Origin: Methanobacteriota archaeon | GTDB taxonomy: Archaea; Thermoplasmatota; Poseidoniia; Poseidoniales; Poseidoniaceae | Length of the DNA stretch: 11,988 nucleotides | Assembly (NCBI GenBank): GCA_002728035.1 | Contig: PBUZ01000091.1 | Span: 1 to 11,988, forward strand | Reading direction: 5' to 3' | Shown: one piece after another, positions 1 through 7,321 of the stretch | Numbering within the stretch: position 1 is the first letter of the stretch | Layout: each line of letters begins with the position of its first letter | Program-made: the position numbers and the translations under genes | Notes under the pieces: generated by a model | The model's database searches: none | The model's input: only the letters and a program-made list of their open reading frames with translations | Told to the model about the DNA's origin: nothing

Positions 1-3
1 TGG

Positions 4-1185
4 ATGGACAAAGTGAAATGGAAACACCGTCCAGATGATTTCTTTGGACATGTTCGATACACAAAAGAAACAGGGGGGTCTTCACTTGGGAGTGTTGTCC
101 CAAAAACTTCCCAGGCATATCGGAATTCCAATGCTACATTTGATGAAAATCATAAGGTAAACGGAATCGCTAACCCCGCCATACATCCTCTTCGCCGACT
201 TCTTCCTCCGTTGTTTATGTTTTTCCTGACATCTGTATCGTCGCTCATGGAATTACTCCTGATCCTCCAATCCGGAGAATCAAACGCACTCAAAGAAGAT
301 GCTTTCAGATTATTTGCCCTACCTTGTTTTTTTGCGTTGTTTATTGTTCAACGAAATACAGACTTGCTGCCGAGCCGCAGACGTAAGCAAGACCAAAACG
401 CCGATGATTTGAGCGATGAAGCTTTGAGTGAAAGGCTTGACCTCTTACGCAACAAATACGTATTGGTTCGTGAAGATGAAGAACGGCAGGAAGCTATTGA
501 ATCCATAAACATAAGAAGCAATGGGGATAATCAACTATCAACTACAATGGCGATATTTTTGATGGTTTCGATTGCCACAATATGGGTCGGACTTGATTCA
601 AATTCTTTGGATTTCACATTGGCATTTGGGTTTTCGTTACTAACCCTTGGTTTGCTCGCAGCCAAACATTTCAGGTTGACCCAATTTGCTCTAAGTTTCA
701 AAGGCTATCGCGTCACGCAAGAACATCTCCATCTTCTGGATGGCATTTACAGTAAAAAATTGAAGCTGAATGAAATTCCTGAGCACTCTTGCATCCGAAT
801 GATTGACTTATATCCAACGAATACGATGAGGTACTACAGGGGTCCAAACGTTTGTCTTCACCTTATTCGTCTCGTTCGAGATGAACCCGATCCGTTTGCT
901 CGAATGGGCCAACAAATCATCAAACCTGGATACAAGCTAAATGGGTATGACGACACTTATTTCGAGGGAGTAGGCCCGGAAAATGATGGTGTCAGATGCT
1001 GGGTTGAAGACATAAAAATACGGTTTGAATTTAAAACCAAAGCCGAGCAACGTGAATTTGCCGAAAAACTTGCATCGGATTTGTCTTTACCTCTCCAAGA
1101 GCACTGGCGATGGAACGATAAGAAAAAATCCCCTCTCTTTTGGCTTGGTTCTGATTGGGATTCAATTCCAGAGAACCTGAAATGA
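4..1185 (+). CDS. Hypothetical four-helix membrane protein, possibly 5'-partial
   Basis: I do not recognise this 393-residue protein. It has a hydrophilic N-terminal region (about 1-62), a hydrophobic pair (about 66-89 and 100-116), a charged linker with many Arg/Lys/Glu residues (about 122-175), a second hydrophobic pair (about 180-197 and 202-221), and a soluble C-terminal domain of about 170 residues. The basic stretch after helix 2 (SRRRK, about 124-128) suggests that the linker, and therefore both termini, are cytoplasmic. The frame is open to the left edge, so the true start may lie outside the window; the ATG at position 4 is only the first one visible. The gene is visibly more A+T-rich than the pst genes, which could mean different ancestry or weak selection. 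It is not obviously linked to the phosphate genes, which run toward it on the other strand. Confidence 0.7.
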   Translation: MDKVKWKHRPDDFFGHVRYTKETGGSSLGSVVPKTSQAYRNSNATFDENHKVNGIANPAIHPLRRLLPPLFMFFLTSVSSLMELLLILQSGESNALKEDAFRLFALPCFFALFIVQRNTDLLPSRRRKQDQNADDLSDEALSERLDLLRNKYVLVREDEERQEAIESINIRSNGDNQLSTTMAIFLMVSIATIWVGLDSNSLDFTLAFGFSLLTLGLLAAKHFRLTQFALSFKGYRVTQEHLHLLDGIYSKKLKLNEIPEHSCIRMIDLYPTNTMRYYRGPNVCLHLIRLVRDEPDPFARMGQQIIKPGYKLNGYDDTYFEGVGPENDGVRCWVEDIKIRFEFKTKAEQREFAEKLASDLSLPLQEHWRWNDKKKSPLFWLGSDWDSIPENLK

Positions 1186-1253
1186 AAGAAGACAAGGTGT
1201 CCATTTTCAAGGCAATCCGCAGTTTTGAAAGAATTCGAAATAAAATATCTTGA
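1182..1253 (+). CDS. Possible 23-residue microprotein overlapping the upstream stop
   Basis: An ATG overlaps the stop codon of the preceding gene in the ATGA arrangement typical of translationally coupled genes. It opens a 23-codon frame rich in Lys, Arg, Ile and Phe that ends in TGA. Nothing identifies a product. The overlap may be chance, because any gene ending in an A-TGA context creates such an ATG, and the frame is short. Confidence 0.2.
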   Translation: MKEDKVSIFKAIRSFERIRNKIS

Positions 1254-1320
1254 AGCGTGCATCTGGGAATACTTTGTGCATGCGCTGTTATCGGCGCCGT
1301 TGGTATCAGGGCTAGGTGAA
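1186..1320. other. Intergenic stretch without recognisable gene
   Basis: Apart from the possible microprotein at its left end, I see no credible coding frame, RNA or repeat here. It is the start of the 388-base gap between two convergent units: the membrane protein on the plus strand and the pst-phoU operon on the minus strand. The rest of the gap holds conserved segment A and the operon terminator. Confidence 0.5.
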
Positions 1321-1488
1321 TTAAGTTTGAAAATTGAGTTCCTTCTCAATGATAACCATGGCCAAATCAAGCCGCTGTGCCTCGATGAGTGAAGCGATCG
1401 CATCCAGAATCGAGTGGCAGTTGCACGCCTGTGCGACCCCCCAGCGTCCACCATCCCTTTTTGGCCTCGCAGTGTGCGGTTTTTCATG
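1321..1488 (-). pseudogene. Conserved segment A: short minus-strand open frame related to segment B
   Basis: This 55-codon minus-strand frame begins just after an in-frame TGA, has no ATG, and ends at TAA. It carries a basic N-terminal part (KPHTARPKR), then GRWGVAQACNC, then an Ala/Leu/Ile-rich amphipathic helix (AIASLIEAQR onward). A closely related frame lies at 8456-8686. By eye, 22 of 38 aligned residues are identical and there are no gaps. Many codon pairs differ only at the third base, and most replacements are conservative (D/E, L/M, V/L, I/L). This suggests descent from a protein-coding sequence read on this strand. No plausible start codon exists and a terminator lies directly upstream, so a gene remnant is the most economical reading. 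A short functional peptide or a structured element remains possible. The family is unknown to me. Confidence 0.45.
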
Positions 1489-1490
1489 TC

Positions 1491-1512
1491 AAAAAAACGA
1501 CGCTGCTGCGTC
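1491..1512 (-). terminator. Hairpin plus T-tract ending the pst-phoU operon
   Basis: On the minus strand a perfect 5-bp stem (GACGC, loop AGCA, GCGTC) is followed by G and seven T residues, about 62 bases beyond the phoU stop. This is a good intrinsic-terminator shape. Archaea can terminate on T-tracts alone, so the T-run may be the active part. Confidence 0.65.
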
Positions 1513-1573
1513 TGAACCCCTTTGGGTGTGGACTCACAAGCGTTATCAACGAATCCAAGCATCCCCGAACCAA

Positions 1574-2242
1574 CTAATCGAGGATGATGTTTTCGTTGTT
1601 CAGTGCGTGATGCCACATGCCGTTCAAGCGAACAATGTTGTATGCAGATCGGTCAACCCGATTGACGATGTTGACCACCTCCAGTCGCGATGCCTTGCCG
1701 CCCATGGTGTCTGACTGGAGCGTTGAGAGGGCAGCAATCGCCTTGGCATGAGCATCTTTGGTGCTCTTCCATGCTTTACGAACCTCATCAGCGGGGACTT
1801 CCTTTCCTTCTGTCAGGCACACCACCGTGATCTCCATCAAGTCGTTGAGATAACCGTGCATCTCAAGCACGGGTTTCACGATTTCTTCTGGCAAATGGTC
1901 TGCATTTTCATCAATGGAACGGTCCGAACGGGCGATGTCGCGTGCATGTCGGATGATTCGCTCAACCGTGTCCACTGCACGCAAATACGTTGCTATGATT
2001 CGTAAATCCTGCATGAGAGGTTGATTGAGGGCGAGGATGAGGAGCAAATCGTTGGTCAAGTCCCAATTGACTTCTCGGGCCTTCGCTCGAGCTTCTTTCG
2101 CTTCAATGTAAACCTCCGAGTCAAGTTTCGTAAAGGCATTGATGGCTTCTTTGTAGAGGTGTTTCGCCTCTTGAAAATAGCCTTTCAATTCCTGTTGTAC
2201 AGATTTTATGCGTTCGTCAAGTCCTGTTCTAATTGGGGGCAT
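1574..2242 (-). CDS. phoU: PhoU-family phosphate transport regulator
   Basis: PhoU proteins are cytoplasmic helical bundles that bind metal ions and restrain the Pst transporter when phosphate is plentiful. This protein, about 222 residues long, has the family's usual length and all-helical look. It has two repeats, each ending in a related motif: VERIIRHARDIAR near the middle and VDRSAYNIVRL near the C-terminus. The acidic and Arg/His residues sit where PhoU has its metal-binding E-R-x-x-D/N pattern. It is the last gene of the operon, right after pstB. The ATG at 2242 is preferred because GAGGTG lies six bases upstream as a ribosome-binding site. A GTG at 2251 in the same frame would add three residues but would overlap that site. 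Recognition as PhoU is firm; an effect on transporter activity is inferred from the family. Confidence 0.9.
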   Translation of the reverse strand: MPPIRTGLDERIKSVQQELKGYFQEAKHLYKEAINAFTKLDSEVYIEAKEARAKAREVNWDLTNDLLLILALNQPLMQDLRIIATYLRAVDTVERIIRHARDIARSDRSIDENADHLPEEIVKPVLEMHGYLNDLMEITVVCLTEGKEVPADEVRKAWKSTKDAHAKAIAALSTLQSDTMGGKASRLEVVNIVNRVDRSAYNIVRLNGMWHHALNNENIILD

Positions 2243-2248
2243 GGTGTT

Positions 2249-2254
2249 CACCTC
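2249..2254 (-). promoter_or_regulatory. phoU ribosome-binding site overlapping the pstB stop
   Basis: The minus-strand GAGGTG is placed six bases before the phoU ATG at 2242. It shares bases with the pstB stop codon and contains the alternative GTG start. This arrangement suggests that phoU translation is coupled to termination on pstB. Confidence 0.55.
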
Positions 2255-3068
2255 ATCCGAACCTTCCAGTGATGTACCGTTTGGTCAATTCCTCGGCCGG
2301 GTCGGAGAAAATCTTGTCAGTTTTGTTAAATTCTACCATCCTTCCAAGATACATGAAACCCGTGTAGTCGCTGACACGGGCAGCCTGAGACATGGAGTGT
2401 GTCACGATCACGACCGTGAAATCTTTCTTGAGTTCCAAGATGAGTTCTTCGATGGCCGCCGTTGCAATGGGGTCCAAAGCACTGCACGGCTCATCCATCA
2501 AGATGATGTCGGGTTCAATGGCAATCGTCCGTGCAATGCAAAGTCGCTGTTGTTGTCCACCAGAAAGGGAGGTGCCAAGGTCGTGCAATCTGTCGGCGAC
2601 TTCGCTCCAAATAGCAGCTCTCTTCAGGCTTTTTTCAATGATTTCATCCAGTTCTTCTCGAGAGGGTTGGTAGTGCAATCGAACGCCATATCCAACATTT
2701 TCATAGATTGATTTTGGAAAGGGATTCGGCCGTTGGAAGACCATTCCAATGTTCTTCCGTATCTCAACGAGATCGGCATCTTTCGCCGTGATTTCGACAT
2801 CCCCCTTCGTGATGGTTCCTTCATATCTGCAGATTGGAATAAGGTCGTTCATTCGGTTGATGGTTCGCAGAAGCGTACTTTTTCCACACCCAGAAGGCCC
2901 GATAAGGGCGGTCACCGCATTCTTCGCAATCGGAAGGGAGACGCCGAAAAGCGCCTGCTTATCGGCGTACCAAAGATCAAGGTCATCCACCATGAGGTCA
3001 ATGTCTCCATCAACATCCAATGCTCGCGTCGAGTCGGGTACGTATTCTCCACCAATTTTCTCACTCAT
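2253..3068 (-). CDS. pstB: Phosphate ABC transporter ATP-binding protein PstB
   Basis: This is the cytoplasmic ATPase that powers phosphate import through PstC and PstA. All nucleotide-binding elements are present in order: aromatic A-loop region (WYADKQAL, about 33-40), Walker [10 protein letters not shown] (57-65), Q-loop FQRPNPFP (111-118, Gln112), ABC signature LSGGQQQR (168-175), Walker B IILMDEP (188-194) and switch His in THS (His224). The RPNPFP sequence after the Q-loop Gln and the C-terminal PxxxxTxxYITGRFG ending are characteristic of PstB among ABC ATPases. At 271 residues it is about the usual length, with a short acidic N-terminal extension of roughly 25 residues. Its ATG overlaps the pstA stop by four bases (ATGA), so translation is probably coupled. 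Confidence 0.97.
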   Translation of the reverse strand: MSEKIGGEYVPDSTRALDVDGDIDLMVDDLDLWYADKQALFGVSLPIAKNAVTALIGPSGCGKSTLLRTINRMNDLIPICRYEGTITKGDVEITAKDADLVEIRKNIGMVFQRPNPFPKSIYENVGYGVRLHYQPSREELDEIIEKSLKRAAIWSEVADRLHDLGTSLSGGQQQRLCIARTIAIEPDIILMDEPCSALDPIATAAIEELILELKKDFTVVIVTHSMSQAARVSDYTGFMYLGRMVEFNKTDKIFSDPAEELTKRYITGRFG

Positions 3069-4777
3069 GAATTCAACCTCTTTCGGAAATGTTGTCTTAA
3101 GACGATAGCGATGCTGTTCATCGCAATCAGCAGAAGAATCAAGGCAATGCTTGCTGCGGCGGCCATGGAATGCCAGGCGTGTTCCGGTTCCGATGTCCAG
3201 AAATAAATTTGAATCGGAATAACGGTGAAATTGAGGTTTCCCCCTGTAAGGGCAGCAAGTGGTTCTGGGTCAAAGAGGACCAGTGCCGCAGCTCCAACAA
3301 CCACCAACGGTGCGGCCTCGCCCATAATTCGACTCATCGCAAGGATACTACCTGTCATGATGCCGGGCATGGCGGAGGGCAGGACATGGTCCTTGACCAC
3401 CTGCCATTGGGTGCAACCCACACCGTAAGCAGACTCGCGAAGCGACCTTGGTACGCTACGAAGCGCTTCTTGACTTGCGAGAACGATGATCGGCATCGCC
3501 ATGACACCCATGGTGAGACCAGCGGCAAGGATGGAGGGTCCAAGTCCCAGGCCAATGCCACCCTGTTTGACAAAAATTGCCAAACCGAACATACCAAAGA
3601 CAATCGACGGAACACCAGCGAGGTTGGTGACCAGTGCTTGAATGAGTTTCGTTGTTCGTGTTGGTGCTGCGTATTCCTCAAGATAGATGGCTGCGCCAAT
3701 TGAAATGGGCATTGAAACGAACATGGCAATCGACATGACCCAAACGGTTCCAAAGAAGGCCGACCTGATTCCGGATGCATAAGGCTGGAAGATGTCTTGG
3801 TAGCGTTCAGTCAAAAATGGAATGTCAATGTCAAGAGGAATAAAGAAACAAGCGCTGACCAAGAGCATCCTCGACCACAACAACAACCCCTCTCGGTCCG
3901 AAATTGAATGCTTGAGTCGTTTGACTTCGGTGAGTGATCGGCCTTGATTTTGGAGACGCTCCATTCCCTCGATCGTTCGGAGTAAGGCTACACCAAACAA
4001 CAACCAACACAACCCGCCCAAGAATGCAGAGAGGGTTGTTTGGCCAATGACGATAGTGAAGATGGCGAGAAGCAAGATGATGCCACGAATTTGGCGTTCA
4101 CGTCCATAGCAACGTACAAGGGGAGCAAGACGACGTTCGGTGGGTCGAGACACGATGAAGGTCAGGACGAGTAAACTCGTCCAACCTGCCATTTCAAGCG
4201 GTTCAAAGACAGCGCTTCCGTTTGAAATCAACACGGCTACATCCCCGGAAACGACCAAGGATGAAACATGAGGGTTGCCTGAGGCATCTGCCGCTGGAAC
4301 AGGGCCGGAGCGCTGTTCCACGCTCACGGGAACATCAAGGACTGATTTGAGGTAAAATTTGGTCTTCTTCCCTACTTCGATAGAGGTGGTTGAGAGTCCT
4401 TCTTCAGAAATTTGGACATCTTCCTTCTCACCTCTGTTGGCCGTCACAACGATTTCCAGGTCATGTTTCTGTGCACCTGTTCGCCCCTCCCATGTGATCG
4501 TCAAGACAATCGGTTCGGTTTTCAAGTCGCCTTGTTCGTTCACATTTGGATGGTCCCACTCAAGGACATAATCGGAAATTGGAATAAATTCCGAGGCTGC
4601 TGAGATCTCTCCATTTTCCCCGTCAATAAAGGTCGGAATGGCAATCTGCCAAACGAGAACGACCAGGAAAAACATCCCTACCAGTCCCGATAGGGCAAGA
4701 CTTGCTGAACCGGCTTGTTCAACAACATCTCGCCTTCTGCGACTGCGTTTTTTCAGGGTGTCAATGTCTTTTTTCAT
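3065..4777 (-). CDS. pstA: Phosphate ABC transporter permease PstA with extra exported domain
   Basis: The C-terminal third (about 335-565) is a standard ABC importer permease. It has several hydrophobic helices and a cytoplasmic coupling loop around 438-477 (SQEALRSVP, then [12 protein letters not shown] and LPSAMPGI), matching the EAA-loop pattern that docks on PstB. At 570 residues the protein is about twice the typical PstA length. The extra part has a basic cytoplasmic start (RSRRRR), a membrane helix at about 28-50, a roughly 145-residue hydrophilic, beta-rich region (about 51-195) that topology places outside the cell, and then further hydrophobic helices at about 200-212, 232-248, 250-266 and 300-318. 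The ATG at 4777 is chosen over a TTG one codon earlier because GGGAGG lies seven bases before it. The start shares one base with the pstC stop (TGATG). The exported region may contact PstS; that is inference. Confidence 0.93.
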   Translation of the reverse strand: MKKDIDTLKKRSRRRRDVVEQAGSASLALSGLVGMFFLVVLVWQIAIPTFIDGENGEISAASEFIPISDYVLEWDHPNVNEQGDLKTEPIVLTITWEGRTGAQKHDLEIVVTANRGEKEDVQISEEGLSTTSIEVGKKTKFYLKSVLDVPVSVEQRSGPVPAADASGNPHVSSLVVSGDVAVLISNGSAVFEPLEMAGWTSLLVLTFIVSRPTERRLAPLVRCYGRERQIRGIILLLAIFTIVIGQTTLSAFLGGLCWLLFGVALLRTIEGMERLQNQGRSLTEVKRLKHSISDREGLLLWSRMLLVSACFFIPLDIDIPFLTERYQDIFQPYASGIRSAFFGTVWVMSIAMFVSMPISIGAAIYLEEYAAPTRTTKLIQALVTNLAGVPSIVFGMFGLAIFVKQGGIGLGLGPSILAAGLTMGVMAMPIIVLASQEALRSVPRSLRESAYGVGCTQWQVVKDHVLPSAMPGIMTGSILAMSRIMGEAAPLVVVGAAALVLFDPEPLAALTGGNLNFTVIPIQIYFWTSEPEHAWHSMAAAASIALILLLIAMNSIAIVLRQHFRKRLNS

Positions 4778-6135
4778 CAATACGCCTCCCTGTAGGCAGA
4801 CAACACTTTGTTGCCAAGTAAATTCAACGAGAGCGTGATGATGAAGAGGTACAAACCAACTGCGAAGATGGTAAGGTAACCAATTTCACCGAAAGGAAGG
4901 TCACCACCAACACGTTGGGCGATGTAGGCCGTCATGGTCTGTGCAGGAAGGAACATGTTGGAGGTGTAAACGGCGACCGTGCCTACAGCAAGGGTGACCG
5001 CCATCGTCTCACCGACCGCCCTCGAGAGGGCGAGGATGATGCTGGCGAGGATTCCGGACAAGGCGGCTTGCAACATCACGCGAAGCGTCGTTTCAATGCG
5101 TGTCGCTCCAAGCGCAAGTGAACCTTCTCGCAGTTCGTTGGGGACTGCGCGCAGGGCGTCTTCGGACATTGAGGCGACCAAAGGTAGAATCATAACGCCG
5201 ACAACGATAGCTCCATTGATTGGGTTGAGAATGTTCGGAGGTTGGTCAATCCAACCATTGGTGTAGGCAACTTCACCCAATTCAACCACCAGCGGCCCGA
5301 TGTAGATGAATGCAAAGAACCCGTAGACAACCGAAGGTATGCCTGCGAGCAATTCAAGGGTTGGTTTGACCACGGACACGAGGCGAGGAGATGCATATTC
5401 GCTCAAATAAATGGCGCACCCAACTCCTAACGGCACGGCAATAAACAGTGCGCCGAAGGCGACCTGAAGCGTTGTTAGAAGGAGGCTATTCACGCCAAAA
5501 TTCATGTTTTCACACAACGAGCGTCGGTCCGCACATGCACCAGTCGGTGTCCATTGGTTTTGGAAGAAGAACTCTCCAAAAGCACCACCGTAATGTTCAG
5601 TTGTGGCGATAAACAGCGAAAAGAAGAGGCAACATCCGAGTGCTATCGTCACACTGCGATCGGTCTGGTCAATGTTTCCGGTTCCTCGCAGCATGTGTTT
5701 TTTTGCCACTCGCCTCCATACGGCTACCAGCGCCACGGTACTTGCCCACAACAGCATGGAATTCACGACCACAACGGCGATGATGAGCAACGCGTAGATT
5801 GAACGGAGTGCCCATGAAGGCGGGAACAGGATTTGTTCGGGAATGATTGCCAGGTAATGGCGCCGATGTTCACTGATCCACTCCATCATGAGGGCCAACA
5901 TGAACAGGAAGGCGCCGAGGCCGGTTTGGCTCATCACCCCCTTTGGGTCGAATTCGAAGGAGAACCAACCTCGAACGCCGGCAATTTCACGAAAGAACGT
6001 GATGGCCTCAAACAGAAGTGTTTGGATAATTCCAAGCGTGATAAAAATGACTGAGAGGCTGGTGATGAAGAGCAACAATCGTACCCTGTCAGCGGGGGCT
6101 CGCTTTTGCGCGACGGGCTTCAACGATTTCTTCAT
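4777..6135 (-). CDS. pstC: Phosphate ABC transporter permease PstC, long form
   Basis: PstC pairs with PstA to form the phosphate channel. The permease core occupies about residues 212-445. It contains the coupling loop SEDALRAVPNELREGSLALG (324-343) and the motif LSRAVGETMAV (370-380), which is typical of PstC. The protein has 452 residues, against roughly 300 in common bacterial forms. The additional length lies between the first helix (about 18-46) and the core. It includes further hydrophobic stretches (about 72-88, 105-138 and 162-178) and an exported-looking loop with two cysteines (Cys201 and Cys208) that could form a disulfide. It starts 13 bases after the upstream AbrB-PhoU gene and ends in a one-base overlap with pstA. 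A strong ribosome-binding site overlaps the previous stop codon. Confidence 0.94.
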   Translation of the reverse strand: MKKSLKPVAQKRAPADRVRLLLFITSLSVIFITLGIIQTLLFEAITFFREIAGVRGWFSFEFDPKGVMSQTGLGAFLFMLALMMEWISEHRRHYLAIIPEQILFPPSWALRSIYALLIIAVVVVNSMLLWASTVALVAVWRRVAKKHMLRGTGNIDQTDRSVTIALGCCLFFSLFIATTEHYGGAFGEFFFQNQWTPTGACADRRSLCENMNFGVNSLLLTTLQVAFGALFIAVPLGVGCAIYLSEYASPRLVSVVKPTLELLAGIPSVVYGFFAFIYIGPLVVELGEVAYTNGWIDQPPNILNPINGAIVVGVMILPLVASMSEDALRAVPNELREGSLALGATRIETTLRVMLQAALSGILASIILALSRAVGETMAVTLAVGTVAVYTSNMFLPAQTMTAYIAQRVGGDLPFGEIGYLTIFAVGLYLFIITLSLNLLGNKVLSAYREAY

Positions 6136-6141
6136 CCTTTG

Positions 6142-6150
6142 AACCTCCTC
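6142..6150 (-). promoter_or_regulatory. Strong ribosome-binding site of pstC
   Basis: GAGGAGGTT on the minus strand lies six bases before the pstC ATG and overlaps the TGA stop of the preceding regulator gene. This nearly ideal Shine-Dalgarno sequence fixes the pstC start and suggests coupled but efficient translation inside the operon. Confidence 0.7.
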
Positions 6151-7168
6151 AAACGGGTTCTAGCCGTTCATGCATCAGCATGTTCAGCAACAGTTCCGCA
6201 AAATTGACTGCGTAGGCGCACAACCGACGGACGGATTCCGAAATTTGGAATTCTGCATACAACCGTTCAGTTGGTCGACGTCCCGTCCACAATTCATCTT
6301 CATCTGCTTCGATTTCCTTGATGATGTTCCCCAGCGATACTTTTGCTCCGTGGATGAGCGAGATTTCCTTGGTGTACATGTTGTGAACGAGTTCCTTGAG
6401 CCCATTGGAAAACATTGGAATGGCTTTCAATGGCATATCGTTCGGTTGAAGACGAATACTCCTACTGTTTTCTCGAACCAAGAATGCGAGGCGTGTTGCG
6501 TGATCTCCCATGCGCTCGAGAACCCGAGCGATGCTTGCGTGTTCCATGGCCGAAAAACGATCAACAGCCAATCGCTTCTCAACGGATGGCATTTTGAGGG
6601 CGGCAGCAACTTGACGCTCAATCAGCAATCTTCGAGCATCGATTTGACGCTCCCTATCCTCGATGTCATGAAGCAATTCATTCGAATCTCCGCCCAAGAC
6701 GGCGAACGAATCGTTCACAAGCCCTGAAATCAGAATGTACATTCGATTGACAGAGACTTGAAGTTTAAGCTCGGATGGATTAAGCAACGAGACAATCCGG
6801 ATTTCTTTTTCTTTGTCGGATTCGATCTCCATGCCTCTCGTATCTCGTAGGAAGCCCCGAATTTCAGAACGCACGATGCGAGAAATGGGTTTAGAGCAAA
6901 CAATGGAGATGGTGTCGGCACCGGACAAATAGGCCCCAATCATGAGGTCTACGAGTCCGTTTTCCAACTGGCAGCAATCAATGGTGATGCATGTTTTGTT
7001 CCTTGCCCCCTGGAGGGTTGAGATTCTCAAATCGCCTGAGCTCAACTCTTCAATGCTCACCACGTCACCTTTTCTGAGTTGGTTTTGACTGACCCATTCC
7101 TTCGGCAGGGAGACGATGGTGGTGGACCCACCGGTGATTTGCAATTTCCGAAACTCGCTGTCCACCAA
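6149..7168 (-). CDS. AbrB-PhoU fusion: probable DNA-binding phosphate regulator
   Basis: The first 50 residues match the swapped-hairpin AbrB fold used in archaeal PhoU-like regulators: RKLQITGGSTTIVSLPKEWV (7-26), then LRKGDVVSI. The rest contains PhoU-type helices: an ARVLERMGDHATRLA segment (about 214-228) carrying the E-R-x-x-D-H metal-binding pattern, and a second, weaker repeat near ESVRRLCAYAVNFAELL (about 311-327). A region of about 100 residues (60-160) between them has no family I can name. The protein is probably cytoplasmic. It is the first gene of the pst operon and faces pstS across a short divergent promoter, so it may regulate both sides. No ATG fits: an in-frame TGA lies just upstream and the candidates are TTG (7168) and GTG (7165), with GAGG 7 to 10 bases upstream. 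DNA binding is inferred from the fold. Confidence 0.85.
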   Translation of the reverse strand: MVDSEFRKLQITGGSTTIVSLPKEWVSQNQLRKGDVVSIEELSSGDLRISTLQGARNKTCITIDCCQLENGLVDLMIGAYLSGADTISIVCSKPISRIVRSEIRGFLRDTRGMEIESDKEKEIRIVSLLNPSELKLQVSVNRMYILISGLVNDSFAVLGGDSNELLHDIEDRERQIDARRLLIERQVAAALKMPSVEKRLAVDRFSAMEHASIARVLERMGDHATRLAFLVRENSRSIRLQPNDMPLKAIPMFSNGLKELVHNMYTKEISLIHGAKVSLGNIIKEIEADEDELWTGRRPTERLYAEFQISESVRRLCAYAVNFAELLLNMLMHERLEPV

Positions 7169-7321
7169 GATACTGCCTCATGTTGCGGAAGTTTGTCATG
7201 GATAGATAGAGCACGGCATTATTCTATTGATGGCTATATATTCATATTTATTTCTCGTTATACTCTATGGAGGAATCCTATGCAGTTTAGCCATATGGCG
7301 GGGTTAAAGGAGATACGACCT
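7169..7321. promoter_or_regulatory. Divergent promoter region between AbrB-PhoU/pst and pstS
   Basis: This is the only sizeable gap between the two arms of the phosphate locus, so it must serve both directions. Its centre is distinctly A+T-rich, with TATATA at 7235-7240 followed by a run of A/T bases to about 7255. TATATA is palindromic and could serve as a TATA box on either strand, which would give leaders of roughly 45 bases leftward. A six-base inverted repeat, ATAGAG (7206-7211) and CTCTAT (7263-7268), is centred almost exactly on it and might be an operator. No TFB element was assigned with confidence. Confidence 0.55.
7311..7316 (+). promoter_or_regulatory. Ribosome-binding site selecting the pstS start at 7322
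   Basis: AAAGGAGAT precedes the ATG at 7322 with normal spacing. A second, equally good pair exists upstream in the same frame: GGAGG at 7269-7273 before the ATG at 7280. The downstream start is preferred because it gives a normal-length lipoprotein signal peptide. Confidence 0.5.

Noticed and set aside
957..1616. A 219-codon minus-strand open frame spanning the first gene's end and the phoU terminator
   Set aside because: It overlaps the end of the membrane protein gene and the phoU 3' end. It also reads segment A in a frame that does not match segment B.
1334..1714. Plus-strand frame reading MSEAIA through segment A, with a similar reading in segment B
   Set aside because: Third codon positions coincide on both strands here, so it looks conserved too. 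However, replacements are less conservative on this strand, and in A the frame runs on into antisense phoU. The minus-strand reading is better supported, though not proven.
7079..7321. N-terminal extension of pstS back to 7079
   Set aside because: It would overlap the AbrB-PhoU coding region and the promoter and would bury the lipoprotein signal peptide more than 80 residues in.
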